The notes beneath the pieces were generated by a model. It saw only the letters and a program-made list of their open reading frames with translations. It did no database searches and was not told the origin of the DNA. Shown piece by piece: positions 1 to 9,017 of a stretch of DNA of 64,000 bases (positions are counted from its first letter, which is position 1; the number at the start of each line of letters is the position of its first letter). Both the position numbers and the translations under genes were made by a program. This stretch comes from Streptomyces sp. NBC_01549 (GTDB lineage Bacteria > Actinomycetota > Actinomycetes > Streptomycetales > Streptomycetaceae): the NCBI RefSeq assembly GCF_026339955.1, contig NZ_JAPEPW010000001.1, positions 5,513,001 to 5,577,000 on the forward strand. Reading direction: 5' to 3'.

Positions 1-797
1 TCGCCGCCCTGGCCGACGTCTACGTAGGCGACGGTTTCGGTGCCGTGCACCGCAAGCACGCCTCCGTCTACGACCTCCCGGCGCGCCTTCCGCACTACGC
101 GGGCTACCTCATCGCCACCGAGGTCAACGTCCTGAAGAAGCTCACCGAGGCCGTCAAGCGCCCCTACGTCGTCGCGCTCGGCGGCGCCAAGGTCTCCGAC
201 AAGCTCGCCGTCATCGACCAGCTGCTCGGCAAGGCCGACCGTCTGCTCATCGGCGGTGGTATGGCGTACACCTTCCTCAAGGCCAAGGGCTACGAGGTCG
301 GCATCTCCCTCCTCCAGGAGGACCAGGTCCCGGCCGTCAAGGAGTACATGGAACGCGCGGAGAAGAACGGCGTCGAGCTGGTCCTCCCCGTCGACGTCCT
401 GGTCGCCCCGGAGTTCCCGGACCTGAAGACCAAGGCCCCGGCCAACCCCACCACCGTCGCCGCGGACGCCATCCCCGCCGACCAGGAGGGCCTGGACATC
501 GGTCCGGAGACCCGCAAGCTGTACGCCTCGAAGCTCGCCGACGCGGCCACCGTCTTCTGGAACGGTCCGATGGGCGTCTTCGAGCACCCCGACTACGCCG
601 AGGGCACCAAGGCGGTCGCCCAGGCCCTCGTCGAATCCCCGGCCTTCACGGTCGTCGGCGGTGGCGACTCCGCCGCGGCCGTCCGCATCCTGGGCTTCGA
701 CGAGAAGGCATTCGGTCACATCTCGACCGGTGGCGGCGCCTCCCTCGAATACCTCGAGGGCAAGACGCTCCCCGGCCTCGCCGCACTGGAGGACTGA
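1..797 (+). CDS. pgk: phosphoglycerate kinase, 5' end cut by window edge
   Basis: Cytosolic glycolytic enzyme that transfers phosphate from 1,3-bisphosphoglycerate to ADP. The open frame runs in from the window start, so 264 C-terminal residues are visible, against about 400 for the family. They cover the end of the N-terminal domain and all of the nucleotide-binding domain: IGGGMAYTFLKAKG, the NGPMGVFE segment, the glycine-rich GGGDSAAAV loop and the C-terminal HISTGGGASLEYLEG. An ATG at 45 is internal to the protein and is not the start. tpiA follows after 6 nt, so the two are surely co-transcribed, probably with an upstream gap gene. Confidence 0.97.
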   Translation, partial: AALADVYVGDGFGAVHRKHASVYDLPARLPHYAGYLIATEVNVLKKLTEAVKRPYVVALGGAKVSDKLAVIDQLLGKADRLLIGGGMAYTFLKAKGYEVGISLLQEDQVPAVKEYMERAEKNGVELVLPVDVLVAPEFPDLKTKAPANPTTVAADAIPADQEGLDIGPETRKLYASKLADAATVFWNGPMGVFEHPDYAEGTKAVAQALVESPAFTVVGGGDSAAAVRILGFDEKAFGHISTGGGASLEYLEGKTLPGLAALED

Positions 798-803
798 CCC
801 CGC

Positions 804-1580
804 ATGACGACCCGTATGCCGCTCATGGCGGGCAACTGGAAGATGAACCTCAACCACCTCGAGGCCATCGCGCACGTCCAGAAGCTCGCCTTCGCCCTGG
901 CCGACAAGGACTACGAGGCCTGTGAGGTCGCCGTCCTGCCGCCCTTCACCGACCTGCGCTCCGTGCAGACCCTGGTCGACGGCGACAAGCTCAAGATCAA
1001 GTACGGCGCGCAGGACCTCTCGGCGCAGGACTCCGGTGCCTACACCGGCGAGATCTCGGGCTCGATGCTGTCCAAGCTGAAGTGCACGTACGTGGCGATC
1101 GGCCACTCCGAGCGCCGGCAGTACCACAACGAGACCGACGAGATCGTCAACGCCAAGGTCAAGGCCGCCTTCAGGCACGGCCTGACCCCGATCCTGTGCG
1201 TCGGCGAGGAGCTGGACATCCGCGAGGCGGGCAACCACGTCGCGCACACGCTCTCCCAGGTCGACGGGGGTCTCAAGGACGTACCCGCCGAGCAGGTCGA
1301 GTCGATCGTGATCGCGTACGAGCCGGTCTGGGCCATCGGCACCGGCAAGGTCTGCGGCTCCGACGACGCCCAGGAGGTCTGCGCGGCGATCCGTGCCCGG
1401 CTGGCCGAGCTGTACTCCCAGGAAGTGGCCGACCAGGTCCGCATCCAGTACGGCGGCTCCGTGAAGTCCGGCAATGTCGCCGAGATCATGGCGAAGCCCG
1501 ACATCGACGGCGCCCTGGTCGGCGGTGCCTCCCTGGACGCCGACGAGTTCGTCAAGATCGTCCGCTTCCGCGACCAGTAA
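804..1580 (+). CDS. tpiA: triosephosphate isomerase
   Basis: Interconverts dihydroxyacetone phosphate and glyceraldehyde 3-phosphate in the cytosol. It is 258 residues, the usual length. Visible motifs in order: GNWKMN with the active-site Lys near residue 12, AIGHSERR with the catalytic His, AYEPVWAIGTG with the catalytic Glu, and the phosphate-gripping QYGGSVK and GALVGGASL loops. The ATG at 804 lies 6 nt after the pgk stop, so it belongs to the glycolytic operon. secG follows after a 125-nt gap and may have its own promoter. Confidence 0.98.
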   Translation: MTTRMPLMAGNWKMNLNHLEAIAHVQKLAFALADKDYEACEVAVLPPFTDLRSVQTLVDGDKLKIKYGAQDLSAQDSGAYTGEISGSMLSKLKCTYVAIGHSERRQYHNETDEIVNAKVKAAFRHGLTPILCVGEELDIREAGNHVAHTLSQVDGGLKDVPAEQVESIVIAYEPVWAIGTGKVCGSDDAQEVCAAIRARLAELYSQEVADQVRIQYGGSVKSGNVAEIMAKPDIDGALVGGASLDADEFVKIVRFRDQ

Positions 1581-1705
1581 GTATGCGCTAGCGGCGATTC
1601 GTCGTACCCTTGCGGGGGTCGTGGCCTTCGGAGTGGGCTCGGTGTGCTCACCCAGTAGGCTTCGGCCCCCGTCGTCCGTTCAGTTCCGAGGAAGTTGGTC
1701 CAGCC

Positions 1706-1942
1706 GTGGTTTTGGGGTTCTCGATCGCCCTGATCGTCTTCAGCCTGCTGCTGATGCTGCTTGTGCTGATGCACAAGGGGAAGGGCGGCGGCCTCTCCGA
1801 CATGTTCGGTGGCGGCATGCAGTCGTCCGTCGGTGGCTCCTCGGTCGCCGAGCGCAACCTCGACCGCATCACCGTGGTGCTCGGTCTGCTCTGGTTCGCG
1901 TGCATTGTCGTGCTCGGCATCCTGATGAAGGTCAACAACTGA
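1706..1942 (+). CDS. secG: preprotein translocase subunit SecG
   Basis: Small membrane subunit of the SecYEG channel. I take the GTG at 1706 as the start (78 residues): the protein then begins directly with the first hydrophobic helix (VVLGFSIALIVFSLLLMLL), as in SecG. An upstream in-frame start would add a charged leader that does not look like SecG. A glycine- and methionine-rich cytoplasmic loop (GKGGGLSDMFGGGMQSS) links to a second helix (VVLGLLWFACIVVLGILM). Location after tpiA is the standard actinobacterial context. Confidence 0.93.
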   Translation: MVLGFSIALIVFSLLLMLLVLMHKGKGGGLSDMFGGGMQSSVGGSSVAERNLDRITVVLGLLWFACIVVLGILMKVNN

Positions 1943-1998
1943 TCACCGACCGACATCGGTACGGCAGCACAACTGCACATTAGGCAAGCACATTCCGC

Positions 1999-2107
1999 AC
2001 GTAAGGCCCCATGTCCGGTACGCGCCCCCAGGCGCGGCCTATCATGGGGCTTGCGTCTAGGGGCGGGGGTGTAACTCCAATCACTGGACGCGCGTTGGGC
2101 CTTACGT
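1999..2107. promoter_or_regulatory. nested inverted repeats upstream of the RbpA-family gene
   Basis: A perfect 11-bp inverted repeat (ACGTAAGGCCC at 1999-2009, GGGCCTTACGT at 2097-2107) encloses a second pair (GGCCCCATG at 2005-2013, CATGGGGC at 2043-2050). The inner pair could end secG transcripts; the outer pair could be a regulator site or an RNA switch in the leader of the downstream gene. No family consensus was recognised. Confidence 0.4.
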
Positions 2108-2178
2108 AGACTGAGGCGCTCGCAGCGAAGCGTCACGCCGACTCGCTTCGCGGCACCATCACGCAGGGAGTTACGACC

Positions 2179-2514
2179 GTGGCAAGTGGCAACGCGATCC
2201 GAGGAAGCCGGGTCGGGGCGGGGCCGATGGGCGAGGCCGAGCGCGGCGAGTCCGCGCCGCGGCTTCGCATCTCCTTCTGGTGCTCCAACGGGCACGAGAC
2301 GGTGCCCAGCTTCGCCAGCGACGCGCAGGTTCCCGAGACCTGGGACTGCCCGCGCTGCGGCTTTCCCGCCGGACAGGACCAGGACAACCCGCCGGACCCG
2401 CCGCGCACCGAGCCGTACAAGACGCACCTCGCGTACGTACGGGAGCGGCGCAGCGACGCGGACGGCGAGGCGATCCTCGCCGAGGCGCTCGCCAAACTGC
2501 GGGGCGAGATCTAG
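2179..2514 (+). CDS. RbpA-family RNA polymerase-binding protein (second-paralogue type)
   Basis: 111 residues from a GTG start at 2179. The N-terminus (NAIRGSRVGAG) matches the RbpA tail and core start. The core contains a zinc-knuckle pattern CSNGHE...CPRCGF, and the C-terminal half (PYKTHLAYVRERRSDADGEAILAEALAKLRGEI) corresponds to the RbpA linker and sigma-interaction helix (THWDMLMERR in the classical protein). RbpA binds RNA polymerase and principal sigma factors, stabilises open complexes and affects rifampicin tolerance. This sequence differs from the principal Streptomyces RbpA I know, so it is probably the second paralogue (RbpB type) that sits between secG and pgi. Monocistronic by spacing. 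Confidence 0.82.
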   Translation: MASGNAIRGSRVGAGPMGEAERGESAPRLRISFWCSNGHETVPSFASDAQVPETWDCPRCGFPAGQDQDNPPDPPRTEPYKTHLAYVRERRSDADGEAILAEALAKLRGEI

Positions 2515-2524
2515 GAATTGAGAA

Positions 2525-2552
2525 CCGGCCGGGCACCGAGGTGCCTGGCCGG
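2525..2552 (+). terminator. hairpin terminator after the RbpA-family gene
   Basis: Stem of 12 bp with one G.T pair (CCGGCCGGGCAC / GTGCCTGGCCGG) and a small loop, 10 nt after the stop. There is no T tract, as is usual in Streptomyces. Confidence 0.7.
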
Positions 2553-2690
2553 ATGTGTTTCGTACGCCGGGCCGCGCACGGGCGCACCGCCGTGCCGACC
2601 GGCGCGCGGAGCGTCCGCGGCGCCGCCGCGAGGCCGATTGTCAGTGGTGCGCTCTACGGTTCTTGAAGTGGCGGAACCGGAGGGGGCGTT

Positions 2691-3959
2691 GTGACGACGG
2701 TCGAGGCGGCGGGGGTGCGGGCACCCGCGTGGCGCGGGGGGTTCGGGCGGTTGTGGAGCGCGGCGCTGGTGTCGCGTTTCGGGGACGCCCTGCGCACCGC
2801 CGCGCTGCCGCTGCTCGCCGTGCGGCTCACGGACGATCCGCTCGTCATCGCCTCCGTCACGGCCTGCGGCTACCTCCCCTGGCTCCTCTTCGGGCTGCTG
2901 GGCGGCGCGGTCGCGGACCGGGTGGACCAGCGGCGGGCGATGTGGGCCGTCGACACCGTACGTGGCGGGCTGGTGGCCTGCTTCGCCCTCGCCGTCGGGC
3001 TCGGGCACGCCACGGTCGGCCTGCTGATCGCGCTCGCCTTCGCCCTGACCACCTTCCAGACGCTGTTCGACAACGCGTCCACGGCCCTGCTGCCCTCCCT
3101 GGTGGACAAAGAGACCCTGGGCAGCGCCAATGCCCGGCTGATGACCGGCCAGCAGTTCGCCGGCGGCTTCCTGGCCGGCCCCTTCGTGCCGCTGCTGCTC
3201 ACTCTCGGGGCCGCCGCGCCGTTCGCTGCCGACGCGGCGACCTATCTGCTGGCGGCGGCCCTCGTGGCCTCCCTGCGGATCCGGGCGCCCGAGCGGGAGC
3301 CCCGGCCCGCCGGGAGCACCCTGCGGGCGGAGGTGGCGGAAGGAGTGCGCGCCCTGTGGCACGACAGGGCGTTGCGCGCGGTCTGCGTGGCCACACTCCT
3401 GTGCAACATCGGCATGGGCGCCCTGATCGCCACGCTGGTCCTGCACGTGACCGGCTGGCTGCACGCGGGAAACGCGGGCTTCGCGGCCGCGATGACGGCC
3501 TACTCGGCCGGGTCCCTGGCCGGGGGAGTGCCGGCCCAGTGGATCGCGCGCCGGATCGGACGGGTACGGAGCCTGTTCCTGTGCGCATGCGTCCAGACGG
3601 CGGCCCTGGTACTCCTCGGCACCGTCCGCCACCTGGGTGCACTCCTTGTGGCGATGGCGCTGCTCGGAGTGATGGGCATGGTGTGGAACGTCAACCAGGT
3701 CACGCTGATGCAGCAGCGCAGCCCGGCAGCCATGGTGGGCCGCGTCAGCTCCGCGTTCCGCACCGCCTCCACCTCCGGGGCCCCGCTCGGCGCCCTGCTC
3801 GGCGGCACCGTGGCGGGGGCCTACGGGCTGAACGCGCCAGCGCTGTTCGCGGCCGTCCTCTTCGCGCTCGCCGCCACCTCGCTGATACTCGCGCGTCCGG
3901 CGGACGTATCTGTTGTTGAGCCGGACGACGGCGCTACGACAGCTCACGTCAAGCCCTGA
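2691..3959 (+). CDS. MFS transporter (EntS/MFS_3-type exporter)
   Basis: 422-residue polytopic inner-membrane protein with about 12 predicted helices. The N-terminal segment FGRLWSAALVSRFGDALRTAALPLLAVRLT is typical of the enterobactin-exporter/macrolide-efflux branch of the major facilitator superfamily; the loop DRVDQRR after helix 2 is the usual motif A position. GTG start at 2691 is preceded by a GGAGGGGG ribosome site. It stands alone between the RbpA-family gene and pgi. The substrate cannot be told from sequence; siderophore, macrolide or other drug export are all possible. Confidence 0.85.
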   Translation: MTTVEAAGVRAPAWRGGFGRLWSAALVSRFGDALRTAALPLLAVRLTDDPLVIASVTACGYLPWLLFGLLGGAVADRVDQRRAMWAVDTVRGGLVACFALAVGLGHATVGLLIALAFALTTFQTLFDNASTALLPSLVDKETLGSANARLMTGQQFAGGFLAGPFVPLLLTLGAAAPFAADAATYLLAAALVASLRIRAPEREPRPAGSTLRAEVAEGVRALWHDRALRAVCVATLLCNIGMGALIATLVLHVTGWLHAGNAGFAAAMTAYSAGSLAGGVPAQWIARRIGRVRSLFLCACVQTAALVLLGTVRHLGALLVAMALLGVMGMVWNVNQVTLMQQRSPAAMVGRVSSAFRTASTSGAPLGALLGGTVAGAYGLNAPALFAAVLFALAATSLILARPADVSVVEPDDGATTAHVKP

Positions 3960-4031
3960 TCAATTAGGTTGGGACCGGCAGTGGGGCGAGGCAAGCAGCA
4001 GCACACGCAGGAAAGAAGGCGGAAGCCAGAA

Positions 4032-5684
4032 ATGAACGCAGACAGCCGTGCCAGGCTCAACCAGACGCCCGAGTGGACCGCTCTGGCCAAGCACCGCGAG
4101 GAGCTCGCAGGGACCCATCTGCGGGACCTGTTCGCAACCGACCCCGGGCGCGGAACCGGGTACACCCTCCAGGTCGGCGATCTGCACGTCGACTACTCCA
4201 AGCACCTGGTCACCGACGAGACGCTGCGGCTGCTGCGGGAGCTGGCCGCGGCGACCGACGTCTTCGGGCTGCGGGACGCGATGTTCCGCGGCGAGAAGAT
4301 CAACGTCACCGAGAACCGGGCCGTGCTGCACACCGCGCTGCGGGCCCCGCGCGACGCGGTGATCGAGGTCGACGGGGAGAACGTCGTCCCGGCCGTGCAC
4401 GCCGTGCTCGACAAGATGGCCGCCTTCTCCGAGCGGGTCCGCTCCGGCGAGTGGACCGGCCACACCGGCAAGCGCATCAAGAACGTCGTGAACATCGGCA
4501 TCGGCGGCTCCGACCTCGGTCCGGCGATGGCGTACGAGGTGCTGCGCTCGTTCACCGACCGCGACCTCACGGTCCGCTTCGTGTCGAACGTGGACGGTGC
4601 CGACCTGCACGAGGCCGTCCGTGACCTGGACCCCGCGCAGACGCTCTTCGTCATCGCCTCGAAGACGTTCACCACGATCGAGACGATCACCAACGCGACC
4701 TCCGCGCGCAACTGGCTGCTGACCGAGCTGAAGGCCGGTCAGGAGGCCGTGGCCAAGCACTTCGTGGCGCTGTCGACCAACGCCGAGAAGGTCGCCGACT
4801 TCGGCATCGACACGGCCAACATGTTCGAGTTCTGGGACTGGGTCGGCGGACGGTACTCGTACGACTCGGCGATCGGCCTGTCCCTGATGATCGCGATCGG
4901 GCCGGACCGCTTCCGCGAGATGCTCGACGGGTTCCACCTCGTCGACGAGCACTTCCGCACTGCGCCCGCCGAGACCAATGTGCCGCTGCTGATGGGCCTG
5001 TTGGGCGTCTGGTACGGCAACTTCCACGATGCCCAGTCGCACGCGGTGCTGCCGTACTCGCACTATCTGTCGAAGTTCACGGCGTATCTGCAGCAGTTGG
5101 ACATGGAGTCCAACGGCAAGTCCGTGGAGCGCGACGGGCACGAGGTGGAGTGGGAGACCGGCCCTGTCGTGTGGGGGACGCCCGGCACCAACGGGCAGCA
5201 TGCGTACTACCAGCTCATTCACCAGGGCACGAAGCTGATCCCGGCGGACTTCATCGGCTTCGCCGAGCCGGTCGCCGATCTGCTGCCGGGCCTGGTCGCC
5301 CAGCACGACCTGCTGATGGCGAACTTCTTCGCGCAGACCCAGGCCCTCGCCTTCGGCAAGACGCCGGACGAGGTGCGCGCCGAGGGCGTGCCCGAGGAAC
5401 TGGTGCCGCACAAGACGTTCAAGGGCAACCACCCGACGACCACCGTCCTCGCGAGGGAACTGTCGCCGTCGGTGCTTGGCCAGCTGGTCGCCCTCTACGA
5501 GCACAAGGTGTTCGTCCAGGGCGCGGTCTGGAACATCGACTCCTTCGATCAGTGGGGTGTCGAGCTCGGCAAGGTCCTCGCCAAGCGCGTCGAACCCGCG
5601 CTGACCGAGGGGGCTCAGGTGCCGGGCCTGGACGAGTCCACGAAGGCGCTGGTCGCCAAGTACCGGGAGCTGCGCGGCCGATAG
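4032..5684 (+). CDS. pgi: glucose-6-phosphate isomerase
   Basis: Interconverts glucose 6-phosphate and fructose 6-phosphate, joining glycolysis to the pentose phosphate operon at 17-24 kb. The ATG at 4032 gives 550 residues, the normal length, and starts at MNADSRARLNQTPEW; earlier in-frame codons add an unlike basic leader. Landmarks: IGIGGSDLGP (sugar-phosphate loop), signature 1 DWVGGRYSYDSAIGLS, the catalytic KGNHPTT region, and signature 2 GAVWNIDSFDQWGVELGK near the C-terminus. It is preceded by GAAAGAAGGCGG as ribosome site. Confidence 0.98.
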   Translation: MNADSRARLNQTPEWTALAKHREELAGTHLRDLFATDPGRGTGYTLQVGDLHVDYSKHLVTDETLRLLRELAAATDVFGLRDAMFRGEKINVTENRAVLHTALRAPRDAVIEVDGENVVPAVHAVLDKMAAFSERVRSGEWTGHTGKRIKNVVNIGIGGSDLGPAMAYEVLRSFTDRDLTVRFVSNVDGADLHEAVRDLDPAQTLFVIASKTFTTIETITNATSARNWLLTELKAGQEAVAKHFVALSTNAEKVADFGIDTANMFEFWDWVGGRYSYDSAIGLSLMIAIGPDRFREMLDGFHLVDEHFRTAPAETNVPLLMGLLGVWYGNFHDAQSHAVLPYSHYLSKFTAYLQQLDMESNGKSVERDGHEVEWETGPVVWGTPGTNGQHAYYQLIHQGTKLIPADFIGFAEPVADLLPGLVAQHDLLMANFFAQTQALAFGKTPDEVRAEGVPEELVPHKTFKGNHPTTTVLARELSPSVLGQLVALYEHKVFVQGAVWNIDSFDQWGVELGKVLAKRVEPALTEGAQVPGLDESTKALVAKYRELRGR

Positions 5685-5718
5685 GCGCGGGCGCGCGAGG
5701 GTCACGGAAAGCGGGCGG

Positions 5719-5749
5719 CGGGAGTCCGTCCGCTTCCCGTAGACTCCCG
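5719..5749 (+). terminator. inverted repeat after pgi
   Basis: Perfect 8-bp arms CGGGAGTC (5719-5726) and GACTCCCG (5742-5749) 35 nt after the pgi stop; likely a terminator. The sequence TAGACT inside the right arm (5740-5745) could alternatively be a -10 box for the next gene. Confidence 0.45.
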
Positions 5750-5785
5750 GGCGATCACGCAGGAGAAGGCTCGGGGGAGCGGAAG

Positions 5786-6700
5786 TTGGCTGGTTCGCGA
5801 GGAAGTTGGACGGGCGGCACGCTGACGGCGAGGTCGTTTCTGAAGCCGAAGCGGGTGGCGGAGGCGGTGTTCCATCCGGCGTGGATCCCGGAGGCGGTCG
5901 ATCTGGGGGTGGAGCGGCTCAAGCGGGTTCGGGTGATCGCCGGGGCCGTCGCGGCGGTCGGTGTCTACACCTTCGTGGAAGGCGGGTTCGCCTTCACGGA
6001 GATGCTGCAGAACATGCTGACGGCGTCCGCCGTGCTGCTGTTCATCACGCCGTTGACCGTCGGGGCGATGCTCTTCGTCTGGCGGCGCACCGGGACGGTT
6101 CGCCAGCTGCGGGTGCCGCTCGGCAACTCGTTCAAGCTGCTGCTGGCCTTCGTCGGGTCCATCGTCCTGACGGTGATGATGTGGTGGCTCGCGGCCGGGG
6201 TCGGAGGGTTCGCCCTGGTGCTGGGGCTGGTGGCGATCTGGCTGACCGGGTTCGTCGGCTCGGGTGCGGTGAAGGTGTCCGGCAACTTCTTCGGTACGGC
6301 CGCGGTGCATCGCTGTCTGCCGCCGTTGCTCGCCACCGTGACGACGTGGCTGATGGCCATTCCGGACCTCGCCACGGGAGATCTGCACGGGCTGAGTCTT
6401 GGGATGGGGTTCGTCTTCATTCTGGGGGCGCCGGTGACGGTCACGGCGATTGCCGCGCTGGAGATGTACCGGTTGCGGCGGCGGCACGGGATACGGCTGG
6501 GGGCGCATCCGGCGTCGTTGCCGCCGCCGCGGCCCGCGTACGCGCCGGGGGCCGGGCATGTGCCGCCGCAGGGCAACCCGTACGGGCCGGGTCCGGCGTA
6601 CACGTACAACCAGGGCAACCCCTATGCGCCGGGGCCGCGGAACCCGTACCACCAAGGACCGCGGAACCCGTACAACCAACACAACCCGCACGGGTTCTGA
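5786..6700 (+). CDS. integral membrane protein with NPY/GP-repeat tail
   Basis: Hypothetical 304-residue protein. I choose the TTG at 5786 because a GGGGGAG ribosome site lies just upstream and the alternative frame start is inside pgi. Residues about 45-230 contain five or six hydrophobic segments (for example AGAVAAVGVYTF, ASAVLLFITPLTVGAMLFV, LLLAFVGSIVLTVMMWWLAA, GMGFVFILGAPVTVTAIAAL). The last 45 residues are a proline/tyrosine/asparagine-rich cytosolic or surface tail with repeats of the form NPY-x-(P/Q)GP. Function unknown; a lone gene downstream of pgi, convergent with the ABC permease gene. Confidence 0.75.
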   Translation: MAGSRGSWTGGTLTARSFLKPKRVAEAVFHPAWIPEAVDLGVERLKRVRVIAGAVAAVGVYTFVEGGFAFTEMLQNMLTASAVLLFITPLTVGAMLFVWRRTGTVRQLRVPLGNSFKLLLAFVGSIVLTVMMWWLAAGVGGFALVLGLVAIWLTGFVGSGAVKVSGNFFGTAAVHRCLPPLLATVTTWLMAIPDLATGDLHGLSLGMGFVFILGAPVTVTAIAALEMYRLRRRHGIRLGAHPASLPPPRPAYAPGAGHVPPQGNPYGPGPAYTYNQGNPYAPGPRNPYHQGPRNPYNQHNPHGF

Positions 6701-6720
6701 CGGCGCCTGGCGTATCGGGC

Positions 6721-9012
6721 TCAGGCCACCGCGCTCAGGGTGTCCGCGAGCCGTCGTCGGGCGGCGCGGCCCGCGGGGAACGCGGCGAGGGCGGCGGCAC
6801 CCAGGACCGCGGCCAGACCGAACAGCGACAGCAGGAGGGGGGACGGCCCCCCGGCGATACCGGCGCCGATCCCACTCGACTTCCCCTGGGCGTCGATCAG
6901 CCAGTACGCCAGAGGCAGCCCCAGCGCCGTACCCGCGAGGACCGCTGCCAGCGCGGTACAGGCGGTGCCCGTGACGGTGACCGCCGTGATCTGCCGCGGG
7001 GACAGCCCGATGGCCTTGAGCGCCAGCAGGTCCCGCTCGCCCTCGCGCACGGTGCCGCCGATCGCGGTCAGCAGCTCGATGAGCCCGATGAGGGCCAGCA
7101 CGGCGATCAGCCCGACGACGACGCCGCGCAGCGGCGAGAGGCCGTCGGCCGGGTTGGTCACGGCGTGCACGTCCAGGTGCCCGTGCCCGGCCGCGGTCAG
7201 CTCGGCGGCGACCTTGCCCGGGTCGGCGCCGGGGCGCAACTGGAGCTGGTAGAGAGTCGGGCGGAGCTCCGGGTCGTTCTCGCGCAGGGTGTCGAGCGAG
7301 GTGGAGATGACGCGGCCGCCGTTCTCCGGCTCGATGCTGCGGCCGACGATGTGCAGGATCTGCGGGCGCGCGCCGACGGTCATCCGCACCCAGTCCCCGA
7401 CGCGCACGTCCAGCAGGTCGAGCAGCCCCTGACCGGCCACGGCCTCGTCGGGCCCGCGGGCCGGGCGGCCCTCGGCCAGCGCGAACGGGTACGGGTCCCG
7501 GTGCGTACCGAGCCCGCGCAGTGCGATCGTCGCCGTCTGGCCCGGAACCAGAGCGGCCACCTCGGCGCCCGGGTGCACGGCGGTGACCTGTGCGTTCCGG
7601 GCGAGCAGGGCGCGGGCTGCCGGATCGCCGAGACTCTCGTCCGGGTGCGCCGTGAGCGCGGCCGCGAGACCGATCCGCTCGGGTTCGCTGTGGAAGCGGT
7701 CGATGGTGGTCCAGGCGCTCAGCGCGACCACGATCAGCAGCAGTGGCAGGGCGAGCCGGGCGACCGTGGCCAGAGAGCGCGGCCGCCGCGGGAACGCCTG
7801 GTGCCAGCCCAGCACGAGCGCGGGGGGCAGCCGCAGTCCGAGCGCCCGGCGGGCCACGCCCGACAGGCGGCCGGCCGGCGGTGCCGCGGCCCGCAGCACC
7901 GGCACGGGGGGCACCCGGCCCGCCCGCCACGCCGCGATCCCGGTCGTCGCGCCGATGAAGAGCACCGCGGCCACCGGTACCGCCAACAGTGCCGCGGTGT
8001 GCCCGGGCAGTCCCTGCCAGACGCCCAAGGCGTCGCCCAGGCGGCCGGGGATCCGGCTCCCCAGCGCCTGGGTGAGCGTGGCGGCGACCAGGGCGCCCAG
8101 CGACGCGTACACCACGTGCTGGATCAGGAAGATGCGTACCACCTGGGCGGGCGTGAACCCGATCGCCTTCAGTACCGAGATGTCCCGCAGATGGCCGCGG
8201 ATACGGGTGGCGATCGCGCCGTACACGGCGAGCGCGGCGGCGAGGAGCGCGCCGAGGCCGAACAGGCCAAGCACCTGTCCCAGCAGCCGGTTGTCGCCCT
8301 GGGCCTCGGCGCGGGCCTGCTGCCAGTTCGACACCTGGGTGACCGCGCCGGAGCCGAGCGCCGTCACCGCGCGTTGCACGGCGTAGTCCGTGTCGCCGGG
8401 ATCGGTCAGACGCAGACCGATGACCTGGCCCGTACGTCCGTCCGCGCCCCGCACCGCGGAGGGCAGTGCCCAGACGACCCCCGACCGCTCGCCGGGGCGG
8501 TAGCGGGGCTCGGCGCTGTCGGCCACGCCCAGGACGGTCAGGGCGCGTGCGGTGCCGGGCACGGTGAGTGTGTCCCCGGGCTCGGCCCACAGCGCACGGG
8601 CGAGGCTGTCCTCCAGGACGACTCCGTCGGGCCGGTCCTGGTCGAGCCAGTGACCGGAGACGAGCAGCGGCCGACCGGTGGCGGGCGGTTCGACGGCGCC
8701 GCGCAGCTCGACATAGGCACGGGTGCCGCGTGACTCGACGGTGGCGGACGCGGTGCGGTACGGACCCGCCACGGACTCGACGCCGTCCAGCCGCGCGAGC
8801 TGCCCGGCGTCGGCGGACGCGCCGGTGTGGATCCACACATGGGCGCCGTGCGACTGAGCGAAGACGCGCTGCCAGGGGTTCGTCGCGTATCCGAAGAGCG
8901 CCGCGGCGAGCAGCAGCGAGGCGACGATTCCGGCGGTGGCGAGCACGATGAACAGCGCCTCGCCCCGATGCGTGCGCAGATCGGCATGCGCCCAGCGCAG
9001 AGTGGCCCGCAC
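6721..9012 (-). CDS. FtsX-like ABC transporter permease
   Basis: 763-residue membrane protein of the MacB/FtsX permease class. One helix at the N-terminus (EALFIVLATAGIVASLLLAAAL) is followed by a large extracytoplasmic region, a first block of three helices (about residues 240-370), a second extracytoplasmic region, and a second block of three helices at the C-terminus (VGLIAVLALIGLIELLTAI, TGTACTALAAVLAGTALGL, LSLFGLAAVLGAAALAAF). Two FtsX domains in one chain mean that a single polypeptide could supply both halves. Its ATPase gene ends 5 nt upstream and padR precedes that, so padR-ATPase-permease is one operon. Such systems export lipids, peptides or drugs, or transmit cell-wall signals; the substrate is unknown. 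Confidence 0.88.
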   Translation of the reverse strand: MRATLRWAHADLRTHRGEALFIVLATAGIVASLLLAAALFGYATNPWQRVFAQSHGAHVWIHTGASADAGQLARLDGVESVAGPYRTASATVESRGTRAYVELRGAVEPPATGRPLLVSGHWLDQDRPDGVVLEDSLARALWAEPGDTLTVPGTARALTVLGVADSAEPRYRPGERSGVVWALPSAVRGADGRTGQVIGLRLTDPGDTDYAVQRAVTALGSGAVTQVSNWQQARAEAQGDNRLLGQVLGLFGLGALLAAALAVYGAIATRIRGHLRDISVLKAIGFTPAQVVRIFLIQHVVYASLGALVAATLTQALGSRIPGRLGDALGVWQGLPGHTAALLAVPVAAVLFIGATTGIAAWRAGRVPPVPVLRAAAPPAGRLSGVARRALGLRLPPALVLGWHQAFPRRPRSLATVARLALPLLLIVVALSAWTTIDRFHSEPERIGLAAALTAHPDESLGDPAARALLARNAQVTAVHPGAEVAALVPGQTATIALRGLGTHRDPYPFALAEGRPARGPDEAVAGQGLLDLLDVRVGDWVRMTVGARPQILHIVGRSIEPENGGRVISTSLDTLRENDPELRPTLYQLQLRPGADPGKVAAELTAAGHGHLDVHAVTNPADGLSPLRGVVVGLIAVLALIGLIELLTAIGGTVREGERDLLALKAIGLSPRQITAVTVTGTACTALAAVLAGTALGLPLAYWLIDAQGKSSGIGAGIAGGPSPLLLSLFGLAAVLGAAALAAFPAGRAARRRLADTLSAVA

Positions 9013-9017
9013 GCCGC

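Noticed and set aside
1610..1705. Upstream in-frame start for secG
   Set aside because: It would add 32 residues that do not resemble SecG and would delay the first transmembrane helix; GTG 1706 fits the family.
5702..8836. Very long minus-strand open frame of over 1000 codons
   Set aside because: Its Arg/Pro/Gly-rich translation is the off-frame shadow of the FtsX permease and of the antisense of the membrane protein gene; codon bias supports the shorter genes.
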